From Deltaproteobacteria bacterium (GTDB taxonomy: Bacteria > Myxococcota_A > Polyangia > Haliangiales > Haliangiaceae), in the NCBI GenBank assembly GCA_020630875.1, contig JAHDIH010000001.1, forward strand, positions 62,001-126,000: 64,000 nucleotides of DNA, given 5' to 3'. The notes under the pieces were generated by a model. It ran no database searches and was not told the origin of the DNA. It saw only the letters and a program-made list of their open reading frames with translations. Position 1 is the stretch's first letter, and the number at the start of each line of letters is the position of its first letter. Shown here piece after piece: positions 17,986-26,866 of the stretch. The translations under genes were made by a program, and so were the position numbers.

Positions 17986-19092
17986 GTGCCGATTCACTCA
18001 AAGAATGGACCTAAAAGCCGTCCACAAGACGGCCCAAAGATTCTGTTTTTTAGTGGTGGCGGTGCTCTTACGGACCTTAGTCGAGAACTAGTCAAATACA
18101 CCCAGCGATCTACTCATATCGTGACGTCTTTCGACTCCGGGGGGAGTTCTGCCGTGTTGAGAAATAGGCTTGGTATGGTAGCCGTAGGAGATATTCGCGC
18201 ACGGATGGTCGCGCTTGCGTCTAATCGTATCGTAGCTGACTTCTTCGCTTATCGTTTTCCAAAAGAATCCAAAAACACTGCTATTCAGCTGGAGGATATA
18301 GCTAAAGAGAAACTAGCGAATTGCGCACCTGACTCAAAAGAGTCGCTACTTGCGTACGTATCGATTTGTGCCAATGCCCTTGGCAACGACTTTTTGTTGG
18401 CGGGAGCCAGTTTGGGAAATCTTGCAATCGCAGGAGCATACCTCCGGTATGAGAGAGATATGGAGATTGCCTTAGAGCGGCTGCACGAGATTTTAGCTGT
18501 CCAGGGACATGTGATACCAACGCATACGGAGTTTGCGCACTTGAAGGCTAAGTTGCGCGACGGAAGCGTCCTTATTGGTCAACACAGACTAACCGGCAAG
18601 GAATGCAAACCAATAGAGTCTCCTGTGATGGCACTTTCTACAGTCCAAGACCTTACCGGCGGCTCTGCCATTGAACTTCTCGTGGAAGATAAAGTCGTCG
18701 CGGCAATAGAACGTGCAGACTTAATTGTCTTCCCTATGGGGAGTTTTTATTCCAGTGTCGCGTGTAATCTGCTTCCGACGAACACCTCGACAACGATTGG
18801 AAATGCAAACTGCATGAAAGTATACGTTCCCAACACAGGCGTGGATCCCGAACAATACGGAATGAGCGTGGCAGACAGCTGTGAAAGGCTGATTCTTTGG
18901 GGGGCTGGTCTCGACGCGGTAGTCATCAGTCCTTCTCATGACTACTACGGTCAGGGGGTAGACAGGCAAAGAATTACGTCTCTAGGAATCGAATTGTTGG
19001 AGGCAGACTTGGTGTCCCCAGATCATAAAACCGATCCTGTCGTGCTTGCTAAAGTATTGATGAAACTTGCTATGGATTCCATGTCGCGGTAG
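17986..19092 (+). CDS. CofD/YvcK-family (GAK-system-like) protein
   Basis: 368 residues. The start GPKILFFSGGGALTDLSREL followed by VTSFDSGGSSAVLR is the nucleotide/phosphate-binding core of the CofD-YvcK superfamily. Members include 2-phospho-L-lactate transferase of coenzyme F420 synthesis and YvcK-type morphology/metabolism regulators. The DSGGSSAVLR wording recalls the CofD-like protein of the so-called GAK system. No F420 genes (CofC, CofE) or GAK partner genes are nearby, so the function stays open. The GTG start is the only one preserving the core. The 3' end overlaps the convergent lipoprotein gene by 23 bases. Confidence 0.75.
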   Translation: MPIHSKNGPKSRPQDGPKILFFSGGGALTDLSRELVKYTQRSTHIVTSFDSGGSSAVLRNRLGMVAVGDIRARMVALASNRIVADFFAYRFPKESKNTAIQLEDIAKEKLANCAPDSKESLLAYVSICANALGNDFLLAGASLGNLAIAGAYLRYERDMEIALERLHEILAVQGHVIPTHTEFAHLKAKLRDGSVLIGQHRLTGKECKPIESPVMALSTVQDLTGGSAIELLVEDKVVAAIERADLIVFPMGSFYSSVACNLLPTNTSTTIGNANCMKVYVPNTGVDPEQYGMSVADSCERLILWGAGLDAVVISPSHDYYGQGVDRQRITSLGIELLEADLVSPDHKTDPVVLAKVLMKLAMDSMSR

Positions 19093-19936
19093 CTAAAATA
19101 TCTCCGTAGAACGTTTCTGACGAAATCTTTACAGGGAGTCCATTTTTCTTGGAAAGCCAAATGGTAAATCTCCTGCTTTCGGCGTCGAACTTCAAATCTC
19201 CAGTAAGAGCTCTGGAAATTCCAATTACTTTCGTTGCTGGCATTACCCCTTGCTTTAACGTCACGTCTTCGTCTCCTTTGGGATGCAGTTGAACTCGCCA
19301 AATGGCATTGATTCGAATAACGTTAGCCTCTACCGGATGACCAACTTGCGGGGTCCAATTGCTTAGTCCAAATAGAAAAGAGGAGGTGTCAAAAAGAGGA
19401 GTACCTTTCGGCCACTGTTGAACTTTCGTTCGCTTAACCGCATCTTCGCTGATTTCGATTTTATAGGTTGGGCTCTCAGGTCTATGTTCACTAAAGCTGT
19501 TGCTGTAGCGGGATTCGTATCGGAAGAACTCAGTTTCTTTTGTCTTCGTATTTAGTTTCGAAATAGACTCGTCATGCAACTTTTTGACTAAAGAGATGGC
19601 AGGCGACGTGGCAACTACGCTTTCAAGTATTCGCATGTCTCCGCTACTTTGGTCTGAGATTCGGATTGAGAATGATGCCAAATTTATCCCCTTTAGCTCA
19701 ATATTCCACTTCAGGCTGCCGGACGTAGGCACAGCCAAACGCTGCAGCTTTATTGGGGGGATGTTCTCTTGCCATTCAAGCTTCGGAATCTCTACAGACT
19801 CTTGAACTTTGGCGCTTGACTCGTTGCCTGTTTGCACAGACTTGTTTCTGCTGTTGACGCAAGCTGCAAGAATGACCAATGCTAAGAGGGGAAGCCGCAC
19901 CCAGGGAGGGTATGTATTGCTTTCGGTGTTGTCCAC
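19070..19936 (-). CDS. DUF3108-like lipoprotein
   Basis: 288 residues. A cytoplasmic start (MDNTESNTYPPWVR) precedes a hydrophobic segment and the lipobox VILAACVN, with the acyl-Cys near residue 26. The mature region is beta-rich: LKWNIELKGINLASFSIRIS resembles the opening of DUF3108-type periplasmic proteins, and a repeated W-K-I-W pattern ends with YGDILATATW. The family match is tentative. The GTG start faces the HAD gene, with only 16 bases between start codons. The 3' end overlaps the CofD-like gene. Confidence 0.6.
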   Translation of the reverse strand: MDNTESNTYPPWVRLPLLALVILAACVNSRNKSVQTGNESSAKVQESVEIPKLEWQENIPPIKLQRLAVPTSGSLKWNIELKGINLASFSIRISDQSSGDMRILESVVATSPAISLVKKLHDESISKLNTKTKETEFFRYESRYSNSFSEHRPESPTYKIEISEDAVKRTKVQQWPKGTPLFDTSSFLFGLSNWTPQVGHPVEANVIRINAIWRVQLHPKGDEDVTLKQGVMPATKVIGISRALTGDLKFDAESRRFTIWLSKKNGLPVKISSETFYGDILATATWNP

Positions 19937-19940
19937 ACGC

Positions 19941-19947
19941 TAGGGTA
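19941..19947. promoter_or_regulatory. Overlapping divergent -10 elements (TAGGGTA)
   Basis: On the plus strand TAGGGT (19941-19946) lies six bases before ATG 19953. On the minus strand TACCCT (19947-19942) lies five bases before GTG 19936. Five of the six positions are shared, so two polymerases could not use both at once. Confidence 0.5.
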
Positions 19948-19952
19948 GGTTG

Positions 19953-20783
19953 ATGAGCGATGTAATTGTGTTCGACTTTGATGGAACATTGACCAATGCC
20001 GAAAAAGAGGGGATTCCCTTCTTTAAAGGGGCATTAACAGATGTTGCTCATATCTGCGGAAAAACATACGACGAAGTAGCTTCGATTGCTGAATCAGCAC
20101 TTAAGCAAGTACTGGACTCTCCTGGTACGTACGGATGGTTGCAAAATGGCAAGATTGTAGCGCCTGCGTCGGTGGATCCGTATTTGCGATTTATGCCGAT
20201 TGCACGCAAAGTGTTGGATCACTTTGGAGTACTGAATGACGAGCGGGTTCGAAGTCGTATTTTGGAAGGCATTTTGTTTAAGTACAATTATCCAAAGACC
20301 GACATCGTCTTTCGGGAGCTGGCTCGAGAAACGTTGCTGTCACTAAAAGAACGCGACGTTTACATCGTTACCAACTCCCATACCGATGCGGTCGTAAAAA
20401 AACTAGAAATGCTTGCGAGCGAGCCAGGAGAGTTTGACTGGCTGATGCCTCGAGTTTTTGGGCACGGTAAAAAATACGTACTTGGTGATAGTCCCAGTGA
20501 CGTATCAGAAACCCAGCAGCTTCCCGGGCTTGAGCGACCTATTTACCTGCGGCGACCCCACTATGACCAAACCCTGTCGGCTATCCTAGAGAAAGCCGAG
20601 GCCTCTTGGTCGTCACTAACTGTGATCGGAGACATTTTTGAGTTGGATTTGTCCTTACCGCTGGTACGTGGCGCTAAGGTTTTCCTTATGAAGTCTGACT
20701 ACACTCCCACGTACGAGGTCGAGTATCTTATGGCGCATGAAAGAGGAACGGTAATTTCTTCGCTCTCTGAGTTGAGCCTATAG
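19953..20783 (+). CDS. HAD-superfamily hydrolase
   Basis: 276 residues. HAD motif I is DFDGTLTN at the N-terminus, with the nucleophile Asp about residue 7. Motif II is IVTNSHTDA and motif IV is probably VIGDIFELDLSLP near residue 230. A helical cap of about 100 residues is inserted after motif I. A probable phosphatase; substrate unknown. I prefer ATG 19953 to the adjacent TTG 19950. An AGGGTAGG stretch upstream could act either as a ribosome site or as a -10 element. The 3' end overlaps the convergent barrel-protein gene by six bases. Confidence 0.8.
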   Translation: MSDVIVFDFDGTLTNAEKEGIPFFKGALTDVAHICGKTYDEVASIAESALKQVLDSPGTYGWLQNGKIVAPASVDPYLRFMPIARKVLDHFGVLNDERVRSRILEGILFKYNYPKTDIVFRELARETLLSLKERDVYIVTNSHTDAVVKKLEMLASEPGEFDWLMPRVFGHGKKYVLGDSPSDVSETQQLPGLERPIYLRRPHYDQTLSAILEKAEASWSSLTVIGDIFELDLSLPLVRGAKVFLMKSDYTPTYEVEYLMAHERGTVISSLSELSL

Positions 20784-21968
20784 TCGAACTTCAAGTCCCA
20801 GCGAGCCCAGTAGAGACGTCTTACTGAGTGATGCGCCTCCGCCAACAATGGCGTCGTCTGGTAGCGTGATGGCGTACGCCATACCAATTTCTCCAAAGAA
20901 GTACATTGCAGACGAAATTTGGTAAATCCCGCCAACCGCACCGCGCCCCTGCACGGAAATACCCTCGAACGAAATTACCGGCACACTAAGTCCGACGTAA
21001 GGTCGAAGGTCGCCGCTAAGGAATGCCCAGCGCAAACCTAGTTCGCCACCAAACTTATTTTCTCCTGACGAAAATCGGCCGTAGAGAACATTCGCGAAAA
21101 TCGTCATGTCGTCGTTAATTGCATAGCTGAAACCTGGCGCAAAGGTATGTCCCGCAGCCGTTAGTAGAATGTCAGAGCGATAGAAAATCCCAAAGTTCCC
21201 TGGCTCTGGCGGGCGGCACTTGTCTTTTTCAGCATTGGCGGGAAGCGAACAATCGCACTTTGCGTGTTTTTGATTTTCTGGGAGTTCACAGTTGATTGAG
21301 TCGTAACACTCTGGCTTGTCTTTGTTCTCTGCGAGCGTACAGTTGGTCGTTACTGCTTTGCACTGAGGCAGTTCGCTAAACTTAGCGAGCGTGCAATCGA
21401 CTTTCTCCTCGATAGCTTCGATTTTAACTGGAACGACGTCACCTTCTTCGCCGCTTGCTGATGCGGTTTGGATTTTACCGGACGTACGAGTTACTGCAAC
21501 GGTATGCAGTTTCTTGGGGACAACGCGGACTCTCTTGCCAACGAGCGGAGCATCCCCCACTTTCTTTCCTTCGACTTTGACTTCCCCTGAGCCTGCGCAA
21601 TAAATCTCGAGAATGGTGAGTTTTTTATCTAACTCAGCAAGTGCCTTCTTTGCTCTTGCTAATGAAGTGGCGCGTGCGTTCGGGTGATCGATGTATTCTT
21701 GATAACGGTTCGCGGATTCATCGTACCTTTTAATTTTTCGCAAAGCTGCCGCCCAGCTGTAGATGTAGTCGGCTCGTGGAAACAATCGGTACGCTTCGCG
21801 CAACTTTGCTTCTCCTTTGACAAACTCTCCATTTCTCATCAGCGCGATGCCTTCATCAAAGCGACACTCTGACTTACCGTAGTTATCACCCGCTTTACAC
21901 TTTTCCTGTGCAAAAGCAGGCGTACTCAAAACTAAAAATCCCACTAAAACTACAAATAATCGCATCAT
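20778..21968 (-). CDS. Secreted TPR / Cys-repeat / beta-barrel envelope protein
   Basis: 396 residues. A Sec signal peptide (LVLSTPAFA-QE) is followed by a TPR-like helical region (about 25-115: GEAKLREAYRLFPRADYIYS), a PEGA-like beta module (about 117-175), then a Cys-repeat linker (about 190-255) with units such as DCTLAKFSELPQC, NCTLAENKDKPEC and NCELPENQKHAKC. The C-terminal 140 residues have alternating hydrophobics with aromatic girdles and end in LGLEVRL, consistent with a small outer-membrane barrel. A GATAAT -10 lies 12 bases before the first ATG. Function unknown. Confidence 0.7.
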   Translation of the reverse strand: MMRLFVVLVGFLVLSTPAFAQEKCKAGDNYGKSECRFDEGIALMRNGEFVKGEAKLREAYRLFPRADYIYSWAAALRKIKRYDESANRYQEYIDHPNARATSLARAKKALAELDKKLTILEIYCAGSGEVKVEGKKVGDAPLVGKRVRVVPKKLHTVAVTRTSGKIQTASASGEEGDVVPVKIEAIEEKVDCTLAKFSELPQCKAVTTNCTLAENKDKPECYDSINCELPENQKHAKCDCSLPANAEKDKCRPPEPGNFGIFYRSDILLTAAGHTFAPGFSYAINDDMTIFANVLYGRFSSGENKFGGELGLRWAFLSGDLRPYVGLSVPVISFEGISVQGRGAVGGIYQISSAMYFFGEIGMAYAITLPDDAIVGGGASLSKTSLLGSLGLEVRL

Positions 21969-22026
21969 ACCCCGTGTTCCATTATCGCATGAATACGACT
22001 ATGATTTCACCGTCAGAGCGACAAAT

Positions 22027-23889
22027 TTAGTCGCAATGTTCAAAGTCAGGATTGCATTTCCTTTTCGGCGGCTTTTTCTTAATCACCTTTTGGGCGGAAG
22101 AGGTGGACCCTTTACTTACCTTTTTCTTGCACTGTTTGTGGTTTCGATTACGTCGTTTACCACAATCTACTTTGCTACTTTTGCGTTTTTGAAGCTCCAC
22201 GGTCACAGTATCTTGATTGCCGTCCAAGGTCACTTCTTGCGTTTGACGCCCTGATGCTTCCAGCCGAACTTTAACCGGTGTACTGCCTTTTTCCATTCTA
22301 TGAATGTGAGGTGTTTTTCCGACGAATTTACCGTTGAGATAGACCTCCGCCCGGTTTGGTGAAGATTGTATGGAAACACTTACTATCTCTATCTCTGGAG
22401 CCACCTCAACTGGTGCGGCATCCTGTTGAACTACTGCTGCCGGCTCGACCACGGGAGCTGGTTTGTCTTTTGAACCTGAGAAGATTAAGAATCCTACGGC
22501 ACCGAGAACAAGTAAGGCTCCCATCGCGATAAATAGGATTGGCGACTTTTTTTCTGTCGGCTTAATGCCATCAAATACCATGTTGGATGGCATGGCTACC
22601 GGCACTAGTTGCCCTGTGCTCTGGTTCAACATTGCCCCTTGAATCATTCCAGGAGGGAGCGTCGGATTGTTGATTATTACTTGACCAGGAGCCACGGTGG
22701 GATAACTTGCATCGCCAGTAGCTTGCCGCAGTTGCCCACTAACCATTGGAGGTGGAGCAACCGGCTCTTGAAATTCCATAGGAATGTCATTGTCCGTTAG
22801 CGTAACCATGGTTCCTTCCAGGTTACTCTTCTCGCGGTAAGGCTCTACAGAGCCAGTAGTTGAAACAGTTTGGTCCACCTGTTCTGGCACTGCTAAGGTT
22901 TCGAATGTTAGATCGTGCCACGGTTCTTCGCGCTCGCCAAAAATATCTTCCAAATATTTCGAAAGAGATGCCGTAGAAAGAGGAATGCGCTGCATCGCTG
23001 CAAACTCTTCAATGTCGGAAAGCATGTCTTTAGCGCTGTCGTAGCGATCTTCACGGTCGACCTGCAATGCTTTCATCACAATTTTTTCTAGTCCTGGCGG
23101 GTACCCCATCATTCGTCGACTAGGTGGCTGCACCTTTCCATTAACAATGCGATCCATCACCACGTAGTCGCTCTCGTCAGGGTTCGCTCGGAACAGTCGA
23201 GTCACCGTGGAAAGTTCGTATAAAACAATTCCCAAGCAGAAAATGTCGCTGCGCGGATCTAGATCCAACCCTTTGCATTGCTCAGGGGACATGTACGAAA
23301 TTTTTCCCTTGAGAGAGTTGGTTTTTGTTTCCGTACTTCGCTCCGCTGCTTTGGCGATGCCGAAGTCTACGACTTTGACTCCACCCTCGTAGGTCACAAT
23401 AATGTTAGACGGCGATACGTCTCGATGCACAATGTTCAGCGGGTCACCTTTGGAGCCCTTCTTGTTGTGAGCGTAGTGCAGTCCCGCGCAAGAGCCAGCG
23501 ATGATCGTCAACACGTGCTTTAACGGAATTTTCTTGCCAGATTGCGCTACGGCTTTTAGTAGAGCGCGAAGATCCTCTCCATGAAGGTATTCCATGGAGA
23601 AGAAAAAGGCCCCGTTGGTCTGCCCTATGTCATAGACTTGGGCAATGTTGTGGTGCTGCAAACGCGCGGCCAACCGAGCTTCATCGAGAAACATCTCGAC
23701 GAATCGCTCGTCTTTAGCATGCTCTGGCAGGATACGTTTGAGGACGACGTGTTTTTCAAATCCTTCAATTCCTCTGGCCCGAGCTAGATAAATTTCTGCC
23801 ATCCCCCCGACAGCCAACTTCTTAAGTATTTGGTACTTTCCTAGTTGCTTTCCAGGTCGACTCACGTCGTTTGCTTGGGACTTTGACAC
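22027..23889 (-). CDS. Membrane Ser/Thr protein kinase with PEGA domain
   Basis: About 620 residues. The kinase domain covers roughly residues 18-300: the glycine-rich loop is degenerate (LAVGGMAEIYLAR), the catalytic loop is HRDVSPSNI, DFGIAKA and the SPEQCKG activation-segment end follow. Next come a Pro-rich linker, one transmembrane helix (ILFIAMGALLVLGAVGFLIF, about 450-472) and an extracytoplasmic PEGA domain (IQSSPNRAEVYLNGKFVGKT). The tail is basic with CGKRRNRNHKQC and CNPDFEHC. GTG 23889 and the adjacent TTG 23892 are both possible starts. It is divergent from a second kinase locus 170 bases away. Confidence 0.92.
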   Translation of the reverse strand: MSKSQANDVSRPGKQLGKYQILKKLAVGGMAEIYLARARGIEGFEKHVVLKRILPEHAKDERFVEMFLDEARLAARLQHHNIAQVYDIGQTNGAFFFSMEYLHGEDLRALLKAVAQSGKKIPLKHVLTIIAGSCAGLHYAHNKKGSKGDPLNIVHRDVSPSNIIVTYEGGVKVVDFGIAKAAERSTETKTNSLKGKISYMSPEQCKGLDLDPRSDIFCLGIVLYELSTVTRLFRANPDESDYVVMDRIVNGKVQPPSRRMMGYPPGLEKIVMKALQVDREDRYDSAKDMLSDIEEFAAMQRIPLSTASLSKYLEDIFGEREEPWHDLTFETLAVPEQVDQTVSTTGSVEPYREKSNLEGTMVTLTDNDIPMEFQEPVAPPPMVSGQLRQATGDASYPTVAPGQVIINNPTLPPGMIQGAMLNQSTGQLVPVAMPSNMVFDGIKPTEKKSPILFIAMGALLVLGAVGFLIFSGSKDKPAPVVEPAAVVQQDAAPVEVAPEIEIVSVSIQSSPNRAEVYLNGKFVGKTPHIHRMEKGSTPVKVRLEASGRQTQEVTLDGNQDTVTVELQKRKSSKVDCGKRRNRNHKQCKKKVSKGSTSSAQKVIKKKPPKRKCNPDFEHCD

Positions 23890-24062
23890 CAACTACAGTT
23901 TGACAGAGTCAGAACAGTCGGTCAATCGATAAATCTCAATTATCTCAGGCATGTACGAGGATTAGGCACATGTGCGACACTAGATTTATGTGTTCTGTGT
24001 TACGTAAAAAAGCAGAAGTGTAAGCTGGATTTTTAGTCTGCTAGCTGTGCTACTAACGACTC

Positions 24063-24707
24063 GTGGCCGATTTTTTGTCGCTCTACCAAACGCATCGTCC
24101 CGCCTCTGATGTGCGCCCCGAAATCTTGGATGCGATGGTGCGGCCTTTTGTCGATTCCCTAGCCAGCGGGCATGAGAGACGAGAGCTTGAACAACTTGTG
24201 GGATTGATGACGGGACAACTAGCAGCCGCTTGCACAAGTGGGGCGGACGTTTATGCGTTGATGCAGGTGTTTCAGCAGCTCTCTGTTCCTGACTGGGTCT
24301 ATCCCGCCCTCATCGATGGCATTGCCCGAGCCAAAGAACTCGCGGTGGAAGAACGTTATGAGGACGGATTGACGGAGTTGCCCGTATTTTTGGTGGGGCC
24401 TAATTTGCCGCTTGCGGTTTTAGCTTCTAAAGTCACGCCGACGGTTTGTCGTGACGTCTTTTCGAGGGTGATTTCGCTTAGTGTGAGATCCACGGCCGTG
24501 GCAGCAATAATTCAAACCACCGGGGTTGGTGACGTGAGTCGACAAGTCGAACATGAGTTCGATAGATTGCACGATCATCAATACTTGAAAAACACAAAAT
24601 TGCTCTGGGTCGGAAAATTTGGTCGAGAAAGGTACGATACTGTCGCTGATGCCATGAGAGAAGCTTACTCTCTCGGGGCATTGACGTTCGTAGATAACCG
24701 TAATTAG
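24063..24707 (+). CDS. Uncharacterised protein upstream of a Ser/Thr kinase
   Basis: 214 residues, no signal peptide, largely helical in the first half. The second half looks alpha/beta: FLVGPNLPLAVLASKV, VAAIIQTTGVGDVSRQVEHE, and TKLLWVGKFGRERYDTVADA, ending in GALTFVD. No family is recognised. GTG 24063 has TACTAA six bases upstream and no Shine-Dalgarno sequence. The gene ends 23 bases before the kinase at 24731, so the two are probably co-transcribed. It may be a partner or substrate of that kinase, which is inference from position only. Confidence 0.6.
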   Translation: MADFLSLYQTHRPASDVRPEILDAMVRPFVDSLASGHERRELEQLVGLMTGQLAAACTSGADVYALMQVFQQLSVPDWVYPALIDGIARAKELAVEERYEDGLTELPVFLVGPNLPLAVLASKVTPTVCRDVFSRVISLSVRSTAVAAIIQTTGVGDVSRQVEHEFDRLHDHQYLKNTKLLWVGKFGRERYDTVADAMREAYSLGALTFVDNRN

Positions 24708-24717
24708 ACCTATTTTT

Positions 24718-24723
24718 TAGAGT
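24718..24723 (+). promoter_or_regulatory. -10-like hexamer (TAGAGT) upstream of GTG 24731
   Basis: TAGAGT, then seven bases (TTGGGAA), then the GTG of the second kinase gene. The intervening TTGGGAA is at most a weak ribosome site. Confidence 0.35.
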
Positions 24724-24730
24724 TTGGGAA

Positions 24731-26866
24731 GTGTTACAATTTGTCGGGGTGGGAGAATCATATCCTATAAAGTTCGGTAGATACGAACTGACAGAACGAC
24801 TTGCTGTCGGCGGTATGGCTGAAATTTTTCTTGCAAAGTCTAGCGGCGCCGAAGGGTTCGCAAAGACGATTGTTATAAAGAGATTACTTCCTCATATGGC
24901 GAACGACGAACAGTTCAACGCGATGTTTATCGATGAAGCAAAGATCACGGGAAGGCTTTCTCATCCGAAGATCGCGCAAACCTACGAGTTGGGTCGTCAC
25001 GCGGATCAGCTGTTTATCGCGATGGAATTTGTCGACGGTATTGATGTACTTGCGATGTTGCGAGAATGCGCGCACCGTAAGGTAAGAATCCCGGTTCAGA
25101 CAGCAATTTACATTGTCCACGAAATTCTAGACGCATTGGATTTCGCTCATGCGCTGACCGATGACAACGGAAAGCCGCTCAACATCATTCATAGAGATAT
25201 TTCTCCTTCCAACGTACTACTTTCCGTACGCGGGGATGTAAAACTTGTCGACTTTGGGATTGCTCGCGCTTCTGAGCAAGAACATAAAACGCAAGCCGGT
25301 ACGTTAAAAGGGAAGTACGGATACATGTCTCCCGAACAGGTGATGGACGGAAATTTGGACAACCGGTCGGATTTGTTTTCCGTTGGGGTGGTTCTCGCGG
25401 AGATGTTAACCGGTCGACGACTGTTTGCAGCGCCTAACGAGCTAGACGTCTTGTTGATGGTACGTGATGCGGACCTTCGTCGCTTAGACAAATTCGGTGC
25501 AGATTTGGATCCTTCGGTTCGCGAAATTTTAAATAAAGCCTTGGAAAAAGACCGCGACGTTCGCTACCAGAATGCCGCCGAGTTTCGTGAAGATTTGGCA
25601 GAGTGGATGTTCGCCAACAGGTTTAGGGTTGCTCCCAAGGACGTTTCTGAAATTGTTAATTCTTTGTACGACGCTGCTTGGGAACGAAAGCGAGCGCAAC
25701 CTGCTCCAGGAACTCCGGCACCAGCACCGGCTCCTATGCCAGTACGCCCCAAAGAAGGGGTGGTCGTTGGCGCTAGTGGCCTAGGCATTCCAAGTACGGT
25801 GGAGGTGGAAGACTCCTTATCGATCCCAACATCTGAACCAGCAATGGACATCGAACCCGAGCTAGAAATGGCGACGAGTGATGAACTAGATCTTGAGTTA
25901 GGACGAGCCGGGTCCGCTGTTTTTGAGCATCATACTGTCGAAAGAAAAATTTCTGCAGGAAACATCACCATCGAGTCCGCGATCGCAAGTTTAGATTTGC
26001 CGGAACCAGATCCAGCGTCTTACGACTTTGACGATAAAGAAGTTACCGGTGAGAACGTTCAGAAAAGGCCGCGCCGGCCAAGTACGATTCCTCCGCCTCC
26101 ACCAGAAGTGGCCGTAGAGAGTTTACCAAAGCCAAAACTTGAAGTGGTCGAAGGTAAGCCTGACGAGAGTGGTGCATTTAGTGATAAACCAGCGATTAAA
26201 GTCTTCTACGAGAAAGCCACAAGTCTATCTACTGGGCTTTTGGTGACGTCCATTGGTGGAATCAAAAAAGAGATTTACTTCAAATCTGGTTCTCCTGAGT
26301 TCGTTTCTTCGAATGTCGCTGGTGAGCTCTTCGGCGAATACCTCGTAAGAATTGGTGTGATGTCGGCTGGAGAACTGGCAATGGCGCTCGCAATGATGCC
26401 TCATTTTGGGGGAAAGCTTGGAGATACTCTGGTCGGGCTTGGACTCATGAAACCTTTGGAAGTGTTTCGGCACCTTACTTTGCAAGTACAAGCTAAACTC
26501 GTTGACGTTTGCGGTTGGGAAAAAGGCGAGTATCAATGGTACCAGGGACGAACGAATCCTCGTGAAGCATTTCCTTTAGATTTAAATACGTTTCAGGTGC
26601 TCGGGGCAGGGGCTCTGGAATTACCAGCGCAATCTGTAGAGCGTTGGCTTGAGGAAAATGGCCACAAGAAAATTGTTGCGAAAACGAACGAGCGAATCTC
26701 AGTGGATCAGTTTGAGATTGGTACTATTGCTCGCTATACCTACGCGCGAATAGACGGTTCTACGACGCTCCTTGGCGCGCTAAGTAGAGAACCTGCGGCT
26801 AAAAAAGAAAAAGTGTTACGAATACTCTACTTGTTGGTCCATACAGAACTCTCTGAGCTCAAGTAG
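24731..26866 (+). CDS. Ser/Thr protein kinase with DUF4388-like C-terminal domain
   Basis: 711 residues. The kinase domain (about 15-290) has VGGMAEIFLAKS, VIKRLL with the ATP-binding Lys, HRDISPSNVLL, DFGIARA and MSPEQV, and is closely similar to the kinase at 22027-23889. A long acidic/Pro-rich linker (about 310-480) leads to a C-terminal domain (about 490-711) with GLLVTSIGGIKKEIYFKSGS, GELFGEYLVRIGVMS and LGDTLVGLGLM, typical of DUF4388/PATAN-like modules found on deltaproteobacterial signalling proteins. No membrane segment is visible, so it is cytoplasmic. The last 51 bases overlap the convergent pseudouridine synthase gene. Confidence 0.9.
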   Translation: MLQFVGVGESYPIKFGRYELTERLAVGGMAEIFLAKSSGAEGFAKTIVIKRLLPHMANDEQFNAMFIDEAKITGRLSHPKIAQTYELGRHADQLFIAMEFVDGIDVLAMLRECAHRKVRIPVQTAIYIVHEILDALDFAHALTDDNGKPLNIIHRDISPSNVLLSVRGDVKLVDFGIARASEQEHKTQAGTLKGKYGYMSPEQVMDGNLDNRSDLFSVGVVLAEMLTGRRLFAAPNELDVLLMVRDADLRRLDKFGADLDPSVREILNKALEKDRDVRYQNAAEFREDLAEWMFANRFRVAPKDVSEIVNSLYDAAWERKRAQPAPGTPAPAPAPMPVRPKEGVVVGASGLGIPSTVEVEDSLSIPTSEPAMDIEPELEMATSDELDLELGRAGSAVFEHHTVERKISAGNITIESAIASLDLPEPDPASYDFDDKEVTGENVQKRPRRPSTIPPPPPEVAVESLPKPKLEVVEGKPDESGAFSDKPAIKVFYEKATSLSTGLLVTSIGGIKKEIYFKSGSPEFVSSNVAGELFGEYLVRIGVMSAGELAMALAMMPHFGGKLGDTLVGLGLMKPLEVFRHLTLQVQAKLVDVCGWEKGEYQWYQGRTNPREAFPLDLNTFQVLGAGALELPAQSVERWLEENGHKKIVAKTNERISVDQFEIGTIARYTYARIDGSTTLLGALSREPAAKKEKVLRILYLLVHTELSELK

